Positions 1 through 12,396 of a stretch of 64,000 nt of DNA are shown one piece after another. Both the position numbers and the translations under genes were made by a program. The stretch's first letter is position 1; the number at the start of each line of letters is the position of its first letter. The notes beneath the pieces are model-generated. The model was given only the letters and a program-made list of their open reading frames with translations. It was not told the origin of the DNA and made no database searches. This stretch comes from Nymphaea colorata (lineage: Eukaryota > Streptophyta > Magnoliopsida > Nymphaeales > Nymphaeaceae), in the NCBI RefSeq assembly GCF_008831285.2, contig NC_045139.1, positions 22,736,412 to 22,800,411 on the forward strand. Reading direction: 5' to 3'.

Positions 1-715
1 ATTAGGCTTCTAAGTGGCTGAGAAAGATCGTTGGTAATCAACCGCAATGCATGAGATTGGGATATTGGATCCATCATTTCATTGCAAGCTAATCTCCATC
101 TCTGATAAGTCTTTGACCTTTTCTCCTGGCCTTGGTCTAAAGTTGCAGAGAGTTGAAGAAGTTAGAGCAGTTTTCACATTTTGAATGAACCACTCGATGA
201 ACAAGTTGATCAGTTCATCAAAATTTTTGAGTTATACTGGGTTGACATGTTTCTGGTACCATTGTGCTGCTATGCCATCTAGGCTTTGTAAAAAGCAAGG
301 AAAAGAGCATGATGACTGTTTTTGAGTTTGTAACACTCGGCCAAGAACATTGCCAAAAGATCTTAGGATCATCCTGGCTATCGAACTTCACAATTTTCTT
401 TGGCAAGTTCTTGATGTATTTATCATTTTTGAAGCTTTCATAAAGGTCTCGTCTCGCAAATGAAGTTTCATTTGTTTTTTTCTTAAGTAAGATGGCATTA
501 AGTTTCTTCTCCACCTTTTGGAGTTTGATTTTGATAGGTCCCCCCTTCTTCTTTTTCCCTTTAGGGGTTGTTTTATTGTTTTTCCTACTATTGGTTTCGG
601 TAGTGATGTTGTTGTAGGTATCATTGTCACTAGATGATGATTCATTCTTCTTTTTATTTTTATCCACCTTTGCTTGCTGTTTGTTGAATCTGAGCATGAA
701 TTGGTGGAACATCAT
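1..715 (-). pseudogene. gag: Retrotransposon gag (capsid) fragment, element L
   Basis: The minus strand encodes a lysine/serine-rich N-terminal stretch followed by capsid-type sequence. The residues LPKKIVKFDSQDDPKIF near 365-420 resemble the start of the plant Retrotrans_gag domain. After a frame change, the segments AAQWY, FDELINLF and RPRPGEKVKDL can be read towards position 1. This order (a helix ending QWY, a FIE.F-type helix, then a QRPGE-like motif) is characteristic of Ty3/gypsy gag. The frame changes between about 360 and 250, so the gene is broken, and it runs off the window edge. Gag forms the virus-like particle that packages element RNA. No zinc knuckle is visible here because it would lie beyond the edge. 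Confidence 0.65.
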
Positions 716-1099
716 CTTTTATTCTTCCTGACCGGATTCAAGGGCCTTTGAGGTTGTGGTAGAGTTTGAGGATGACTTTTCAACTAGGTTGGGAGGAAGT
801 GTAGTTCTGACTCCATTTCAATCCTTCTTTTTCTATAGGTTTCCACCATAAACTAGATGTTCACTTGAATGAAAAAAAGAAAAGAATGACAAAGATTAGA
901 AATTTTACAAAATGACATGAGAAACAACTAATGAAAAGGTGTTTGATTTGTCATTGCAATATCAAGATGAGATAATACCGTTCTATAGACTTGATCGACT
1001 ACAATGCATTTGGACTAGATTTTGACCACTAAGTAAGGGTGACTAATGGACAGGTGTCTTCCCAGCATTTGACAAAGTAGACATGGACAAAATACCCCC

Positions 1100-2000
1100 A
1101 TTATTGTTGAGCTAAGGCGTATGTTCCAGACTACTCTAGATTATCAAGCCCGTGCTCTACGATGGGTCCTTTAGATTTGATGTCATGAGCATTTCTTTGC
1201 TGTGAGAATTGACATTGGCAATGCTTTGTATAGCACTCCACTGTGAAGTAGGGTCCCACGAATAGGCAATCTTTATCTAGATTGTATGTGTATTGTGATT
1301 TGACAACACCTCTATCGAAGAAACCCATACAATGTTTGCTTCATCAACTGGTTCCATTTTTCTCCAGTAGTGTTCCACACTAAACAATCTCCCGTCAGGA
1401 TTATGAAAATGACTAGATTGTGGTCTTGCATGCTCATAAAACTAAGATTATAGGGTGAAGATGCATCCTTCTATTTGGTCTGCATCTCCATTAGGCATTT
1501 GGTAGGTTAATAAGAGATGACATCTCATTTTGTGCAAGGATGGAAACAAATAATTGTTTCCTAGAATTCTATTGCTTTGAAAAATAGTTTTGGACCCCTA
1601 ACAAGCCTTTGTTATATCAAGATCAATGGGTATTGGCCCTTGTTAAGTTTACCTACAGTTTGAGGCTCTCTGTTTCTCCCTTTTCACCCATCGATACACA
1701 GGGACTATTGTCAGTTTGGTACTAATGAGGGGATTTGTTAATCCAATTGGTTGGTCTAGTTGTAAGGCTATATCTTAGACTGAGTGCCAGAAATTGCTTG
1801 GCAATGTGATGACCAAGACTTGGCAGGTAATGGCATTTTTGAAAACTTGAGCACATAAATAGATGTCTCTATTACGTACATTCTTAAGAGATGAGTTTTT
1901 GATACTTAGAGAGCAAACATTGGCATCATACAATCCTAGAATGAGGAAGTGTAAGACTAAGACTAGGAGAGCATGTTTTTTTTCTCCTCAATCAGTCCTA
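1100..2000 (-). pseudogene. ORF1-like remnant upstream of gag, element L
   Basis: Between the LTR and gag the minus strand carries discontinuous protein-like sequence. Segments near 1,880-1,700, such as LKNVRNRDIYL and PLISTKLTIVPVYRWV, align with segments of element R near 61,630-61,850 (LRNVCKRAIYF and TLISTKTDDNVQYIGG). An open frame at 1,131-1,328 could be the C-terminal part, weakly like the matching part of copies A and B. The function is unknown. Its position, between the 5' LTR and gag, is that of the uncharacterised ORF1 of Ogre-type elements. Stops and frame changes show it is decayed. The assignment rests on within-window alignment by eye. Confidence 0.4.
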
Positions 2001-5000
2001 GATGCATAGAATCATGCATGATCCCGGTAGAAGGCTTCATGCAATTGATGTTCAACATTCGAGAAAATAACTTGCACTTGAGAGCTAGACAGGAGATGAT
2101 GGGTTCCACCAAGCGTACCATTGTTTGCACCCCCGATCTTTTTGGGGGCCTATGTGGTCGAAGAAAAACTATGTGCAAAGCAAAAAAAAATGACTTTTGC
2201 TGAAAAATAAATTTTAAGAGAAAGGGACCCACCCATTCGTATGAGGATTGACCATTCTTGCTGCCATTAATAGGGGTAATCGATCTAAGGTCTAGGTTCT
2301 CTCAAGCTTCTACAAGCTATTTTTTTACATGCATGTGCAAGGATTGCATTTTGGACTATGGTGTTCATTTTAAAAAACATTGAGAATATTTCAAAATTTT
2401 AGAAATTGAGGGATTGAAAATTTATATGGGATCTTTGGATTGATCCCAGATTGCAGTAATTAGTCTTTGATTTGGTTCAAAAATTGGGATTTGAGAAATT
2501 GAGAATTTTGATCACGGATAAGAAATTGAATTTTTGAATGGAATTAGGATTTGAAGTTGAATACAATTGGGATTGAAATTGAAATCTAATTATATGATAG
2601 AATTTGGATATTGAACTTGGATTTTTTGAAATATGATTTGCGATTGAAATTGAATTGAATTGGGCATTGAAAATTGGAGATTTGGGCTAGATCTTAGAAA
2701 TTTTTGGAATTAAAGCTTGTTTTTGAAACCAAAGGTTGGTTTTAGAAAATTGGATTTGGATCTTGGAGATTGAAATTTCCAAGTTTGGGAATAGCCGGAA
2801 ATGGACCAATATTGCGACTTGGTTTTTGGAAATATGGGAAAAAATTGATTTGATGCATTTGGTGAGTTTGAAAAATTGGATAGAATTGAAGATTGGATGG
2901 AATATTGAAATTACCTTGTTTTGAGAAACTTGATTTTGGGAAGTTTTGACCAAGACCATGAAAATTTTCTTGATTCGGATTTGAAAATTAGTTTGATTTT
3001 GAAGAAAATACAATCATGAAATTCAAATTGATTTTGAAACTGTAGGGTTTTGAACCATTTTGGTAATTTTGTGTTTTCACAACAAAATAAATAAGGTATC
3101 TAAGTTTTTGTCGCAATATGACTTGGTCATGATAGCGACTCAAGACTTTACTCACTTAGATTTTGCTAAAGTGAGTGGGTGCATTGGTGAAGTGAGTGTG
3201 TATACATGCATGAAATAAACTACATATTCATTCATTCTTCACTGAATTTCTCTCCATGCATGATTCAATATGGATCTCTTGTTGGTCCACCTTAGAAGTG
3301 CAAATGTAGGATGTCCTCCAAGCTTATTCTTCATATAAAAAAAAAAGCTTTTGGAGATAACAAACATAGGCTTAATTTTGGAAAATTTGGTTTTGAAATT
3401 GGGGTTCCAAAATGAATTGGATGAAGACAAGCTTCAATGATCCAAACTTATTGTTTGGGGATTTTAGCAATTTTGAGAAAAAATTTTCTTTGGGTAAAGA
3501 AAATTTGTGGCTCTTGGTTTACAAATTGAATTAGTGTGGCTTAGAAATGGGATGAGTTGATTTCAATTTGTCTCGGACATAGAGTATAGGCAAAGTAGGC
3601 TTCTTAGATCATGAACCTAACATTTGAAAATTCTTTGTATTGAATATAGAGAATTTTTATGAATTTCTCTAGGTTGGCATTTTGTAAGATTGCTTTTGAG
3701 TTGAAATGGATTGCTTTGAGGCATAGCTAGTAGCTTGTTTTGATTTTGAAAGTGTATTTTGCAAATTCGTTTTATGGGAATATGATTCCACTAATGATTT
3801 TGGTTTTGATAAAAAAGTTTGTTTTGGATCTAGGAACTTCTTTTGAAACCCAACTAGATGAACTTGTTAATAGTTGATTTTTAAAAACATAGATATTTCT
3901 GAAAATTTCAGAAATGTGATAAGCTGAAATGAGCCCATTTATTTGATTTATTCCATCTTAAGGTAGTTCATACTCATGGATCAAGTAGATACAATCCTTC
4001 ATAGAACCATTTTGGCAAAGTTTTGAGATCCAATCCATCGTACATTCAAGAACATCCATGCCCCATTCATCTCTCTCTCTTTGCATTCATTCATATGATT
4101 ACATAGATGAAAGGATGACACTTTGCCTAAACCATGGTAGTATTCCTCCAGTATTGCACGAATGAGATCTTTTTAAATTAGATTTTGAAAACATCATTTT
4201 CTGATTTTTGAGAAAAATAGAATTTTTCTTAAATAGGTATTAACATGGGAATGCTTGCACATAGGCATTAACATGTTCATTATATTTGTATTGACCCAGC
4301 TTTTAAAAATAGAAGAAATCCCAGTCCAAACCGACTATTCATTTGCCATTTCCATTCATCATTCATACAAAGAAGCTTGCATAGAATGTCCATATTTCCA
4401 GCAAGGTAATTCTTAGAAAAAATATCACAAATCATGGAGATTAGAATGACCAAATCATGAATAAGGGTTGTTGTTTTGGAACAGCAAAAGAGAAGTGACA
4501 TTCTAGATTTAAATATCTTGGTGAAGACCTCGAACCATAGGCCTGGTTAGGATCTACACCATGTTGATGAATCACAAAAATTTAGTAAGCTAAAATCAAG
4601 TTGGTTTTAATTGAATAATATAAATGAAACCCATTGAATTGGGTGTTAGGGAGTTAAAAACCAAGGGTATTTTGAACCTTGGTCTTTAACATGGTAGGAA
4701 AAAGTGTCACTTCACCAAACATGCTGCAAAGTAGGCCACGGTGGAGTCATTCTGCCCCTGTCAGCAGCCAGCCACTTTGTAGCTGCTAAATGAGGTTCAA
4801 ATTATTTTTGGGAAAAATTATGCATGCATGACAATATAACTAAATTTCATGAAATTTAGAGATATTACCAGCCTAATTTTCTGGAAATGTTGAGGCAAAG
4901 CTGAGCTTGGATTGCTATCGAAAACAGGGCAGAACAGGGGTGCGGAGTTGGGCTGAAATGCCTTGGTAGGAGTGACCGGCTAAAGAATGGGAGCTGCTTG

Positions 5001-5246
5001 AGAAGCTTGGCTGATGGCACCTTGGCTGAATTCAAGTTGGCATCTAGCAAGCTTTACGTCCAAGGGTTTGACCTCTTCCTCTTGATGGCCGTTGCAGCAA
5101 GGGAGCTAACAGTCTCTTGGCAGGAGCAAGACAATTTGGAGAGGACTTGAGAGGATGGCATGGGAGCTTGAAAGAGAGCTCTTGTGAGGGATGATTAAGG
5201 CTGCCAAGGGATTGCTAAGTGTCCTTACCTGCTTTTAAGGGGTGGT

Positions 5247-5254
5247 TTATATAG
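5247..5254 (-). promoter_or_regulatory. TATA box of LTR L
   Basis: The minus strand reads CCTATATAAACC here, a good TATA box about 1.05 kb inside the LTR start. The other LTRs in the window have comparable TATA boxes, which supports its role as the retrotransposon promoter. Transcription would run leftward. Confidence 0.5.
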
Positions 5255-5290
5255 GCACCAAGTCATAATCAAATCATGATGACTTGGTGC
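5255..5290. repeat. 12-bp inverted repeat abutting the LTR TATA box
   Basis: GCACCAAGTCAT (5,255-5,266) and ATGACTTGGTGC (5,279-5,290) are perfect reverse complements separated by 12 bases. The palindrome lies directly upstream of the TATA box in the direction of LTR transcription, so it could be a binding site for a dimeric regulator or a hairpin. The role is inferred. Confidence 0.7.
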
Positions 5291-8200
5291 TAGGCAGATT
5301 TTTTGGAGCAATCTCAATGATTTTGGCATCGGAAAGAAGCAAGGGCTGCATGAAAGGGGAACCTTCTCGCTTGCAAATCAGTTGGCTTCCATGTCTTTTT
5401 TGCCTAGCTTGAAAATCAAACAAGGATAGACGGTTGGTATCGTCATGTCAGCCACAGAGATTTGGTCCTTTACCTGCTGGTTGGGATTCAAGTGAGAAAG
5501 AATTGGAAGGGAGAACATCTTTAATGGCTGGTTCCCCTTCCAACTAAACCAGAATTTTCTGGTTTCCATCCTTAGAACCAGCTGGGGAAGGACGTCCAAA
5601 TGGTCTGTGCCATTTTTTGGTTTTTCAGAACACTTGTTCAATTTTTTTGAAATTTGAAACTAGTGAAAGGGGTAAGTACTTTTGGACTATTCTTCTTGTA
5701 TTTTCAGAAATTCTAGATAAGGATGAAGAAAGATTTGTTTTTCGAATGCCTCCTCGGTCTTTTACTATTTGGAAAAACCGATTGGTTAATTTAGAATTTT
5801 TTTCTAGCCACCCTTTATTTGATTGGTCTAGATCATGGCTGATCTAGTATCGAGTGCTTTGACATGGTGCATCGAGGTTGAGAGAGTCTTTCGACTCGCT
5901 TGAATTGGGAATGGATTAAATCGGTCGGGTTTGAACCGAGTTAAATCTAGATTATGATTCTTGTGAATTGTTTTCCTAAATAGTTCTCAGGAAAATTAAG
6001 GAAATGGTCGGTCTAGGTGATTCATTCCCAGATTTTTCTGGAGAGAAAGAGAGAGAGAGTCACAACGACTTATTTTTCTCTCTTTGTATTAGAATAATAT
6101 TTTAATTCTCTCTATCGATCTCAAACTTAATCTTGAAATTTTGTCTAAATTTGACAAAAATCTTAATTTTTGAAATTTAATGAATTTTTGCAAGTGGCGT
6201 CTATACTTGGATCTAGAATTGGATTAGAAAGACATCAACTCCAATTCTAGAATTTGCACAGAAATTTTCAAGATTGCCATTGAGAAAAATTTGGGGTGTA
6301 AACATAGGTCTACTAAGGTTGGGATCTAAATTCAAATGTGAAATCCAAACCTGGAAAATTTGGGATCTTGATCCAAATTATCTATACATATGAAATCCAA
6401 AATCCAAGTTAAGATCTAATAGGATAATCTGAAATCATGATCTAATTCTAGGATCTGACATCCAAAGCTCTGGACATAATATCCAAAATCCAATCTAGAA
6501 TTCATTTCTATGTAAGATCCAAAATTGTGATCCACATTACTTGAAATCTAGATCTGATTCCCCAAATATAATGTCCAAATGAAGATCTAATTTTTTAAAT
6601 TCGAATTCAATGACATCCAAAGTCAAAATTCAAAGATCTAAAATTCAATTCGCGAGATCTAGTTCCATTGTAGGCTTACATGCTAAACCTGCATTGGATC
6701 AAAGAGGTTGCCTTGAATAAACCAAGCTAGGATCATGGATTTAGCCTAACTCCAACATCAGTGGTAGGTTATCATAGTGGGCTCGATTAAGGCATCAATA
6801 AGCATAATGTGGTTTTAGGTTGGTTATATTGATCTCATTTATGTCTAAAGCAAGGGTTTTGGAAAACATGTCTGAAAACAACTTCAATTTTGAAATTGTG
6901 CAGTTTAAGATAATGTTACTGAAAACATGTATCCTTGGGAAAGTCAGTTCCGGTTAAGTACATGCAAGGACTATTTTTGTATGAATGTAGCTGATAACTC
7001 AATAGGATTCTTACATGGACATAATTCTAAGTGCGCAGTTTGAAATTGAATGTTGTTGATGTAAAGCGAAAGCAAACTATATAAATGCACAACAAACATA
7101 ACGAAACATAATACAACACATCTATTTATAACATATATTAAAAACTAAACCCATGTAGAAGTCAAATTAGATCATGAACCTACGTGCAAGGACTATTGTC
7201 ACAAATCATGTAATGAGTGAACTTGAATATAAATTTAAAATCAAATGCTATTTTATAATGTCAAGAATCAAATACAATATGCATAATAACAAAAATATAA
7301 ACTAATATGTCAAATTAAGATTTGCAAACCTAGTCACTTAGATTAGTGTTAGGACATGCTATCAAACCCTATAAAGAAATCAAAATTCGACACTAAAATT
7401 GGATTGGACCTCGGCAAGCATAATCGTGAAAATTTTACCTAAAAAACAAGACAACATGATTGAGTGACTCATTTTGATGGGCCTTAAGACTAAGCCAACT
7501 ATTTTGGAATGACACAAAATTTAGTAGGATGACTCTCTGCACATGGGATAATGAATTCCAAGTGATATATTTCAAAAGCATTTTTTGATCTAAAGGATGT
7601 AGGACCATAAATGGATGATAGCAATATGAAATTGCAGAAAACAGAGTACGTAAAACAAGTTATATATGTACATTTGGTCTCACTAAAACCCTATCAAATC
7701 AACTTGAGTTTATGTAAAAGTTGTTATGTAGACTCTCTACGTAACAGAGAATTAACAGAACTTTACATATCCAAAAAACATGCATGTGATATAAAGTTAT
7801 GACATTGAAAACTTAGAGTAGAAATATGAATGAAAGAAAATAACAGAAAGAGAGTTGTTTTAATGACCCTTTGATCATATTTGGAAGTTAAAAAGTGTTC
7901 CAAATCAATTATTACCTTAAAATTTTATCCCTAGATTTCATGCATAACAGAGAATCAAAAAGATTTGAAATTTTTAAAAACGATTAAATAAAGTGAAAGA
8001 AGTGACATCACAAAGTTTATGAAATATACTACAGAATTATGTAGAAAAGTTGTAGAAAAATAATTCCAGCTAAATCACCGAATTAACTGATCAAACCTAT
8101 TTAAAATTGGTTGAAATTTCATGGGTTATGGCTTTTGCAGAATGCAAATTGAAGTTTCCAATCAAAAGTTATGAAATTTACAAGTTGAACAAAATTTAGA

Positions 8201-8580
8201 ATCTGATTTTTACTGTTTGGTAGTTGTAGAAAATTGACTTTGGGAAAATGACCAAATATAGTACCAAATGACCAACTGTTGGACCAAACATGGTTATAAC
8301 TTAATGAAAGAACTATGTTTGAGGAAAACAAACTGGACTTGTTGGTGTTTTTTATGGATTGTCAATACAATTCCTGGTTGATATAGCTTTCCAAAGTCTA
8401 GCAAAATTCTAGAATTTATGCAATTCCAAATCTTTTTTAAACACAAAATAGTTATGTTTTTAAAGCTAGAAAACACATAAGAAGAAGAATCAAAATAGAA
8501 AACAATTAGAGAGGGAGCATACTTACAACTTTGGAACTTGATCCTGAGAGTGTTCAGATAGTATCTCCCCTAAGGCCTTT

Positions 8581-8589
8581 TTATTTATA
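8581..8589 (-). promoter_or_regulatory. Possible TATA box of LTR Z
   Basis: The minus strand reads CTCTATAAATAAAAAGG, comparable in placement to the TATA boxes of X and Y, about 1.6 kb inside the LTR start. Confidence 0.4.
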
Positions 8590-9255
8590 GAGAATTAAAG
8601 AGTCCTAAATGTGATGGAGTCTCGAGGATTTTGACAAGTGTGAGGATTCTAAAGTTAGAATTTTGACAGTGTCAACATTCCAAAAAGTTAGATGGATGAC
8701 ATGTATCATCTATCTAAAACTTTAAATGGTTGACATGTTTGAGCATTAGATTAATTTGAATTTGAACTATGCATTCAAATAAAACTTTAGATTACGATAT
8801 GGATTTTGGAAAGATTTAGATTATGATATGAAAAGAATTTGGATCTAGGACTTAGAACAAAAGTCTAGATTGACATCTGGATTGAGGGAGTTAGATCTTG
8901 AGATCTCAAATTAAGATTTAGATATGAACGAAAGCAAATTTCATATATAAATTATAATATTATGATTTGAATCAAGGATCTGAGATATGCTTACCTAAAC
9001 TAGGATAGTGTGGGTCTTGTGGTCTCAAACTTAGTGTTTAGATAGTCGATTGTGCTTCATTTAGGTAATGACTTAGCTGGACAAAGGTTAGACTAGGCTT
9101 AGGTCAAATTGGGCACAATTAAGATCAAACCTGGTTCAGCTATATTCTACACTGGCTCAAACCCTACGTGAGCCTTACTGGGCCTAGTTCTGGCACAGGA
9201 TCACCCTCGGTTTGGTTTATGTAACTCCAAACTTAGGTTTATACAAAACTAATGA

Positions 9256-9277
9256 ATATATATATATATATATATAA
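9256..9277. repeat. (AT)n microsatellite
   Basis: A run of about 11 AT units inside LTR Z, seen directly. Confidence 0.95.
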
Positions 9278-10197
9278 CATTTTTGCCCTTGTCACAAAAT
9301 CTAAGCTCTACGAGGATAGGTTGGTTGTCTGACTACATCGAGATGTGGTCAGAGTTTAGTTTACATGGCATGCGAAGTTTGATAGGAAAATTTTCCTATT
9401 GCCCTTAGAAAATCACATTTTTAAAAATTGAGCAAGTTGTAATTAAACATGTAAATGAAAATGTTATATGCTTGGATTGAAAATTGGTAATCCAGATCTC
9501 CCAGATATCAGTTTGGAAGTTAGAAAATGTAATCATGCTCAATATGTGATAAAATTGATCGAAATGATGGCAATAATAGTCAAATGTAACACTGACAGAT
9601 AGGATTTCAGCTATGTTCAGGCTGGATCACTCAAATCAAATAGAAATGTGGTCAAAGATATGGAAATAGAAAAACTAAGTATCATTTCTTAGAAATAGTT
9701 GCTCTAACACAATTCAAACTTGACAACTAGAAATGGAACTAGAAATACTTTGTTGATACTCGAGAGAACCTATTGTAGGTTTAATTAGATTTGCATGTGC
9801 TCTGATGATGAAAAAATACAAAAATCAAGAAAAATAGGTTATTTTTGTAATGTTTTAACAAAAATGTAAGGTGGTAAACTTGTTCTATTGATTACTGATT
9901 ACTTGTATAGGTAGAAATAAGTTTGATTGATTTTGGGTAGGATTTCATTGATTGTTCAATAAAATTAGAGAAAAAAGTGGAACAAGTGGGGTCATCAGAA
10001 GCAAAATGGCCATTTTTTTATGGTGGTGACAACCTAGGCTTATATAGGTCTTGGTGTCTGACATCTAGAGTGTATAATTTGCTTCAGTTTGGTTTAGTTC
10101 ATGGTCCCTAGATTTGAAATTCTTTCAGAAAATCAGTTCAAAATTCTATTTGAGAGGCAAAATGGTTAATTCGACTTGTGAAAATTTATGGTGTCTA

Positions 10198-11095
10198 TAG
10201 ATACTCCAATTTGCTATTAAGCCGGTATAAAACAATGCTTAATGACTAAGACAAGGCATACCAAATAAAATAAAATGCCTTAGTATGAGGGAATGTTCTT
10301 GATTTATGAAAAACATAAATTGATGTTTTTAAGAGTTCCTTTTTTTAGGAACCTTTTATGCCTTGTGAAAATTCGAGGACAAAAAGTTTTTGGGTTTCTG
10401 AAAAAAAAAATCCCCAATTTGAAAACTTGAAAAACATTGTGTGAAACTCCTCGGTGGGGAGGTTGTCTGTCCACAAAGGCAAGTTCCAAATATTGGGTAT
10501 TATGATGGATGAGTTTTTACAAAAATCTAACATTTTACAACAAAGTTTTGCTCATTTTGAATTTAGTATCCCTACAGATACCTGTGCTGATCCTTTTAAC
10601 ATTTTTGACACTTAAAGCTTTCTCAAATCATAGTTTTTGGTTTTTAAAAGTAAGTTTATCTTCATTGTCATTTTATATTTTTGAAAGGTATATACTCTAC
10701 GTCATGGAGAGCTTTGTAAAGGAGCAAACATTAATCTAGCATTTTCCAACCCTTGAGGAATTTTATGTCATTCGTAGAAGAACTTCTAACCTGAGTAGTT
10801 CCTACCTCTCGAGCAGACACATTCTATTCCCTTTTTCGTTTCTTTCTTTTATCTTTTCTTTCTTTTATCAGGTGAACCTTCACCTGCAAGATAAATACCT
10901 CACTACCCCACACGCTAATACAAAATCCTACTACTTTAATGATTATGTATGGTTCTGTGCTGCGCAATTCTTGTTTATTCAGTTTTTTACTGAACCCATG
11001 TAACACTCTTTCAGGTCGATAACTCCCAGTTCAGTTGACTTTAAGGTACCAAGTGTAGAACAGCCCCTTGGTTTGTTGGAACTCGTGTCATTGGA
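10198..11095 (-). mobile_element. 3' internal remnant of the element that owns LTR Z
   Basis: The first 60 bases align with the sequence next to LTR X (29,704-29,760). The segment 10,860-11,090 aligns with 30,430-30,640, including a shared stretch ending GTAGAACA(G)CCCCTTGG. Both lie about 0.7-0.9 kb from the LTR, as expected for the 3' UTR side of the same family. On the minus strand a conserved translation (FYTWY, then YRP) is visible in both copies, although the Z copy has an in-frame stop. Beyond about 11,095 the similarity ends, so the rest of this element is deleted. Confidence 0.5.
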
Positions 11096-12150
11096 TTGAT
11101 GTTTTTTTGTTGTTTTCAATAGTGATTTCATAATAAATTGCTTCAAGAAAGTTATTTGGAAAATCCTTGGGTGGCAGGATGCTGATAGGCAGTGACACAA
11201 GTGCGTCGTGCCTCGCCGTACAAGGCCGGATACCGTCTATTTCTGTCTCTATTCACCGGAAATTGTTGATCAAAAGAAGAAAACCAATCGAAAGTAAAAA
11301 ATAAATAAATAAGAAAAATAAACCAAACACTCCGTGGGTCGGCTGCCATCTTATTACCAATGTAGGTTGCCCACAGTTAGATGGGTTGCCTGACACTAAA
11401 AATGGCTGAGAGGAGCCAAGGAACCCAGAAGCAAGGGAGGAAAGGCAAGTGAGAAGAGAGAAACAAAAGAAAGAAAATGAGGATTTCCGGGAAACATCTT
11501 TTTTTATACCTTGTGAAAAGTACCCCAAAATTTTATGTAGTTTTCCCAAACATTGTTATGATAATAAAACATTAATTCCGCCTCATTTTCTAAGAAAATA
11601 TTTGTGTAGAAAGAAGCTTGCGACAAAAAACTATAAACGAGCATTTTGAGTTTAAACGATTAGAATTAGTATAACTCAAACTCAACTGGTTAACAAAATC
11701 AAGTTTAGATTTAAGCTCAAGGTCAACTTGTTTACCAAACAAATAGAGATTGAGCTGAGTTTGATTAAGCGAGTCTGAGTAGAGCCCACACAACTCGTTG
11801 AACATCCCTATCGGATAACATCCAGCAGCCAGCTCAAAAAATATTTGAAAACCGTATTGTTTTTACTTTTTTTTTTGTAAGTGTGAGTGAGATATCGTTG
11901 TTTGAGTCATAATAATAATTACCTTGAGTTATTTTATTAGTTATTTGTTTATACTAAGGAAAATGAATACATCAAGGACATCCAAGTATGGCCGTTCGTT
12001 GTACAAGTGATGAGATCAGCGTGATGCTTGGAATTACCCTTGTTTTATTTATTATTTTACTTACATAACTCCTGGCCCTGCACGTCGTCAATTTGAAAGG
12101 GTAACCGTCCCTTTGACCATACGCATTGTGGGCACACTATCCCCAAATGC
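11096..12150. other. Intergenic sequence upstream of the DUF4228 gene
   Basis: No gene is recognised. The part at 11,640-11,815 is built from words such as 'aactcaaactcaact' and ends 'caactcgttgaacatcccta'. This resembles the degenerate subterminal sequence of small plant DNA transposons, but no matching second end was found. The open frames here are short and lack family motifs. Confidence 0.3.
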
Positions 12151-12155
12151 CACGC

Positions 12156-12174
12156 ATATATATATATATATATT
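12156..12174 (+). promoter_or_regulatory. (AT)n tract, possible core promoter of the DUF4228 gene
   Basis: An ATATATAT run lies about 225-240 bp before the probable start codon. It is followed by a pyrimidine-rich CTTCTTCTTCTTCCC tract at about 12,240, typical of plant transcription start or 5' UTR sequence. The role is inferred from position only. Confidence 0.35.
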
Positions 12175-12396
12175 ACCCCCGAACCCACTCGAAGGGTCAA
12201 ATTTACAGTACGCAAAATAAAAGAGAGAAGAAACGCCAACCCTTCTTCTTCTTCCCTTACCTCTCTTTCTAGACTGACCTCTCGTTTCTTTGGATCAAAA
12301 GGAAAAACATCGTACTTCTTATTCTGTCAGAGTGAATGTCCCATGATGGGTGTCAAGTTTTTGAATCTTCAGATGCTTTCATGGTGTTTTCAGGTG

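Larger units (their letters stand above)
1..6304 (-). mobile_element. Element L: 5' part of a Tat/Ogre-like Ty3/gypsy LTR retrotransposon
   Basis: On the minus strand this reads long LTR (about 6,304 to 2,330), leader and ORF1 remnants (about 2,000-1,100), then gag (715 to beyond position 1). The right end shows the minus-strand LTR start TGTTTACACCCC, shared with the other LTRs in the window. Much of it is mirrored, in opposite orientation, by 56,001-62,850: for example 1,650-1,790 matches the reverse complement of about 61,740-61,860. The pol region and 3' LTR would lie left of the window. Its right flank is LTR sequence of another copy (Z), so it probably inserted into Z. The left LTR limit is approximate because no clear primer-binding site was found. 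Confidence 0.7.
2330..6304 (-). repeat. Long 5' LTR of element L (about 4 kb)
   Basis: On the minus strand it begins TGTTTACACCCCAAATTT at 6,304. This matches the start of LTR R at 56,001 and resembles the starts of X, Y and Z. It contains a TATA box with a flanking 12-bp palindrome (5,247-5,290), a CAGC/GCTG-rich stretch after it (about 4,720-5,060), and a long stretch of short 'gaaattgaatttgg'-type words (2,380-3,000). That stretch is the inverse-orientation equivalent of 60,700-61,150. The inner limit near 2,330 is estimated from where similarity to the leader of R begins. There is no gene inside it. Confidence 0.55.
6305..10197 (-). repeat. LTR Z (minus orientation), 3' LTR of a decayed third element
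   Basis: This AT-rich block shares the LTR architecture of X and Y: 'aatccaaaatcc' word repeats (6,330-6,660), a TATA box (8,581-8,589), author-like 'taggcttaggt' segments (9,050-9,240), and the right-end signature GGTGTCTATAGAT. That signature aligns with X at 29,694-29,707. Right of 10,197 the sequence continues like the 3' internal region of X (AACAATGCTTAATGACTAA compared with AACAATGCTTAGTGGTAAA), so Z is a 3' LTR. Its left edge is cut by element L. It is more diverged than X or Y. Short open frames inside it, such as at 7,611-7,802, 8,119-8,331 and 8,294-8,476, have no coding character. Confidence 0.55.

Noticed and set aside
2736-3013. Overlapping open frames on both strands rich in Ile, Trp or Phe
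   Set aside because: They arise from 'gaaattgga' word repeats in LTR L, and the equivalent region in LTR R does not preserve them.
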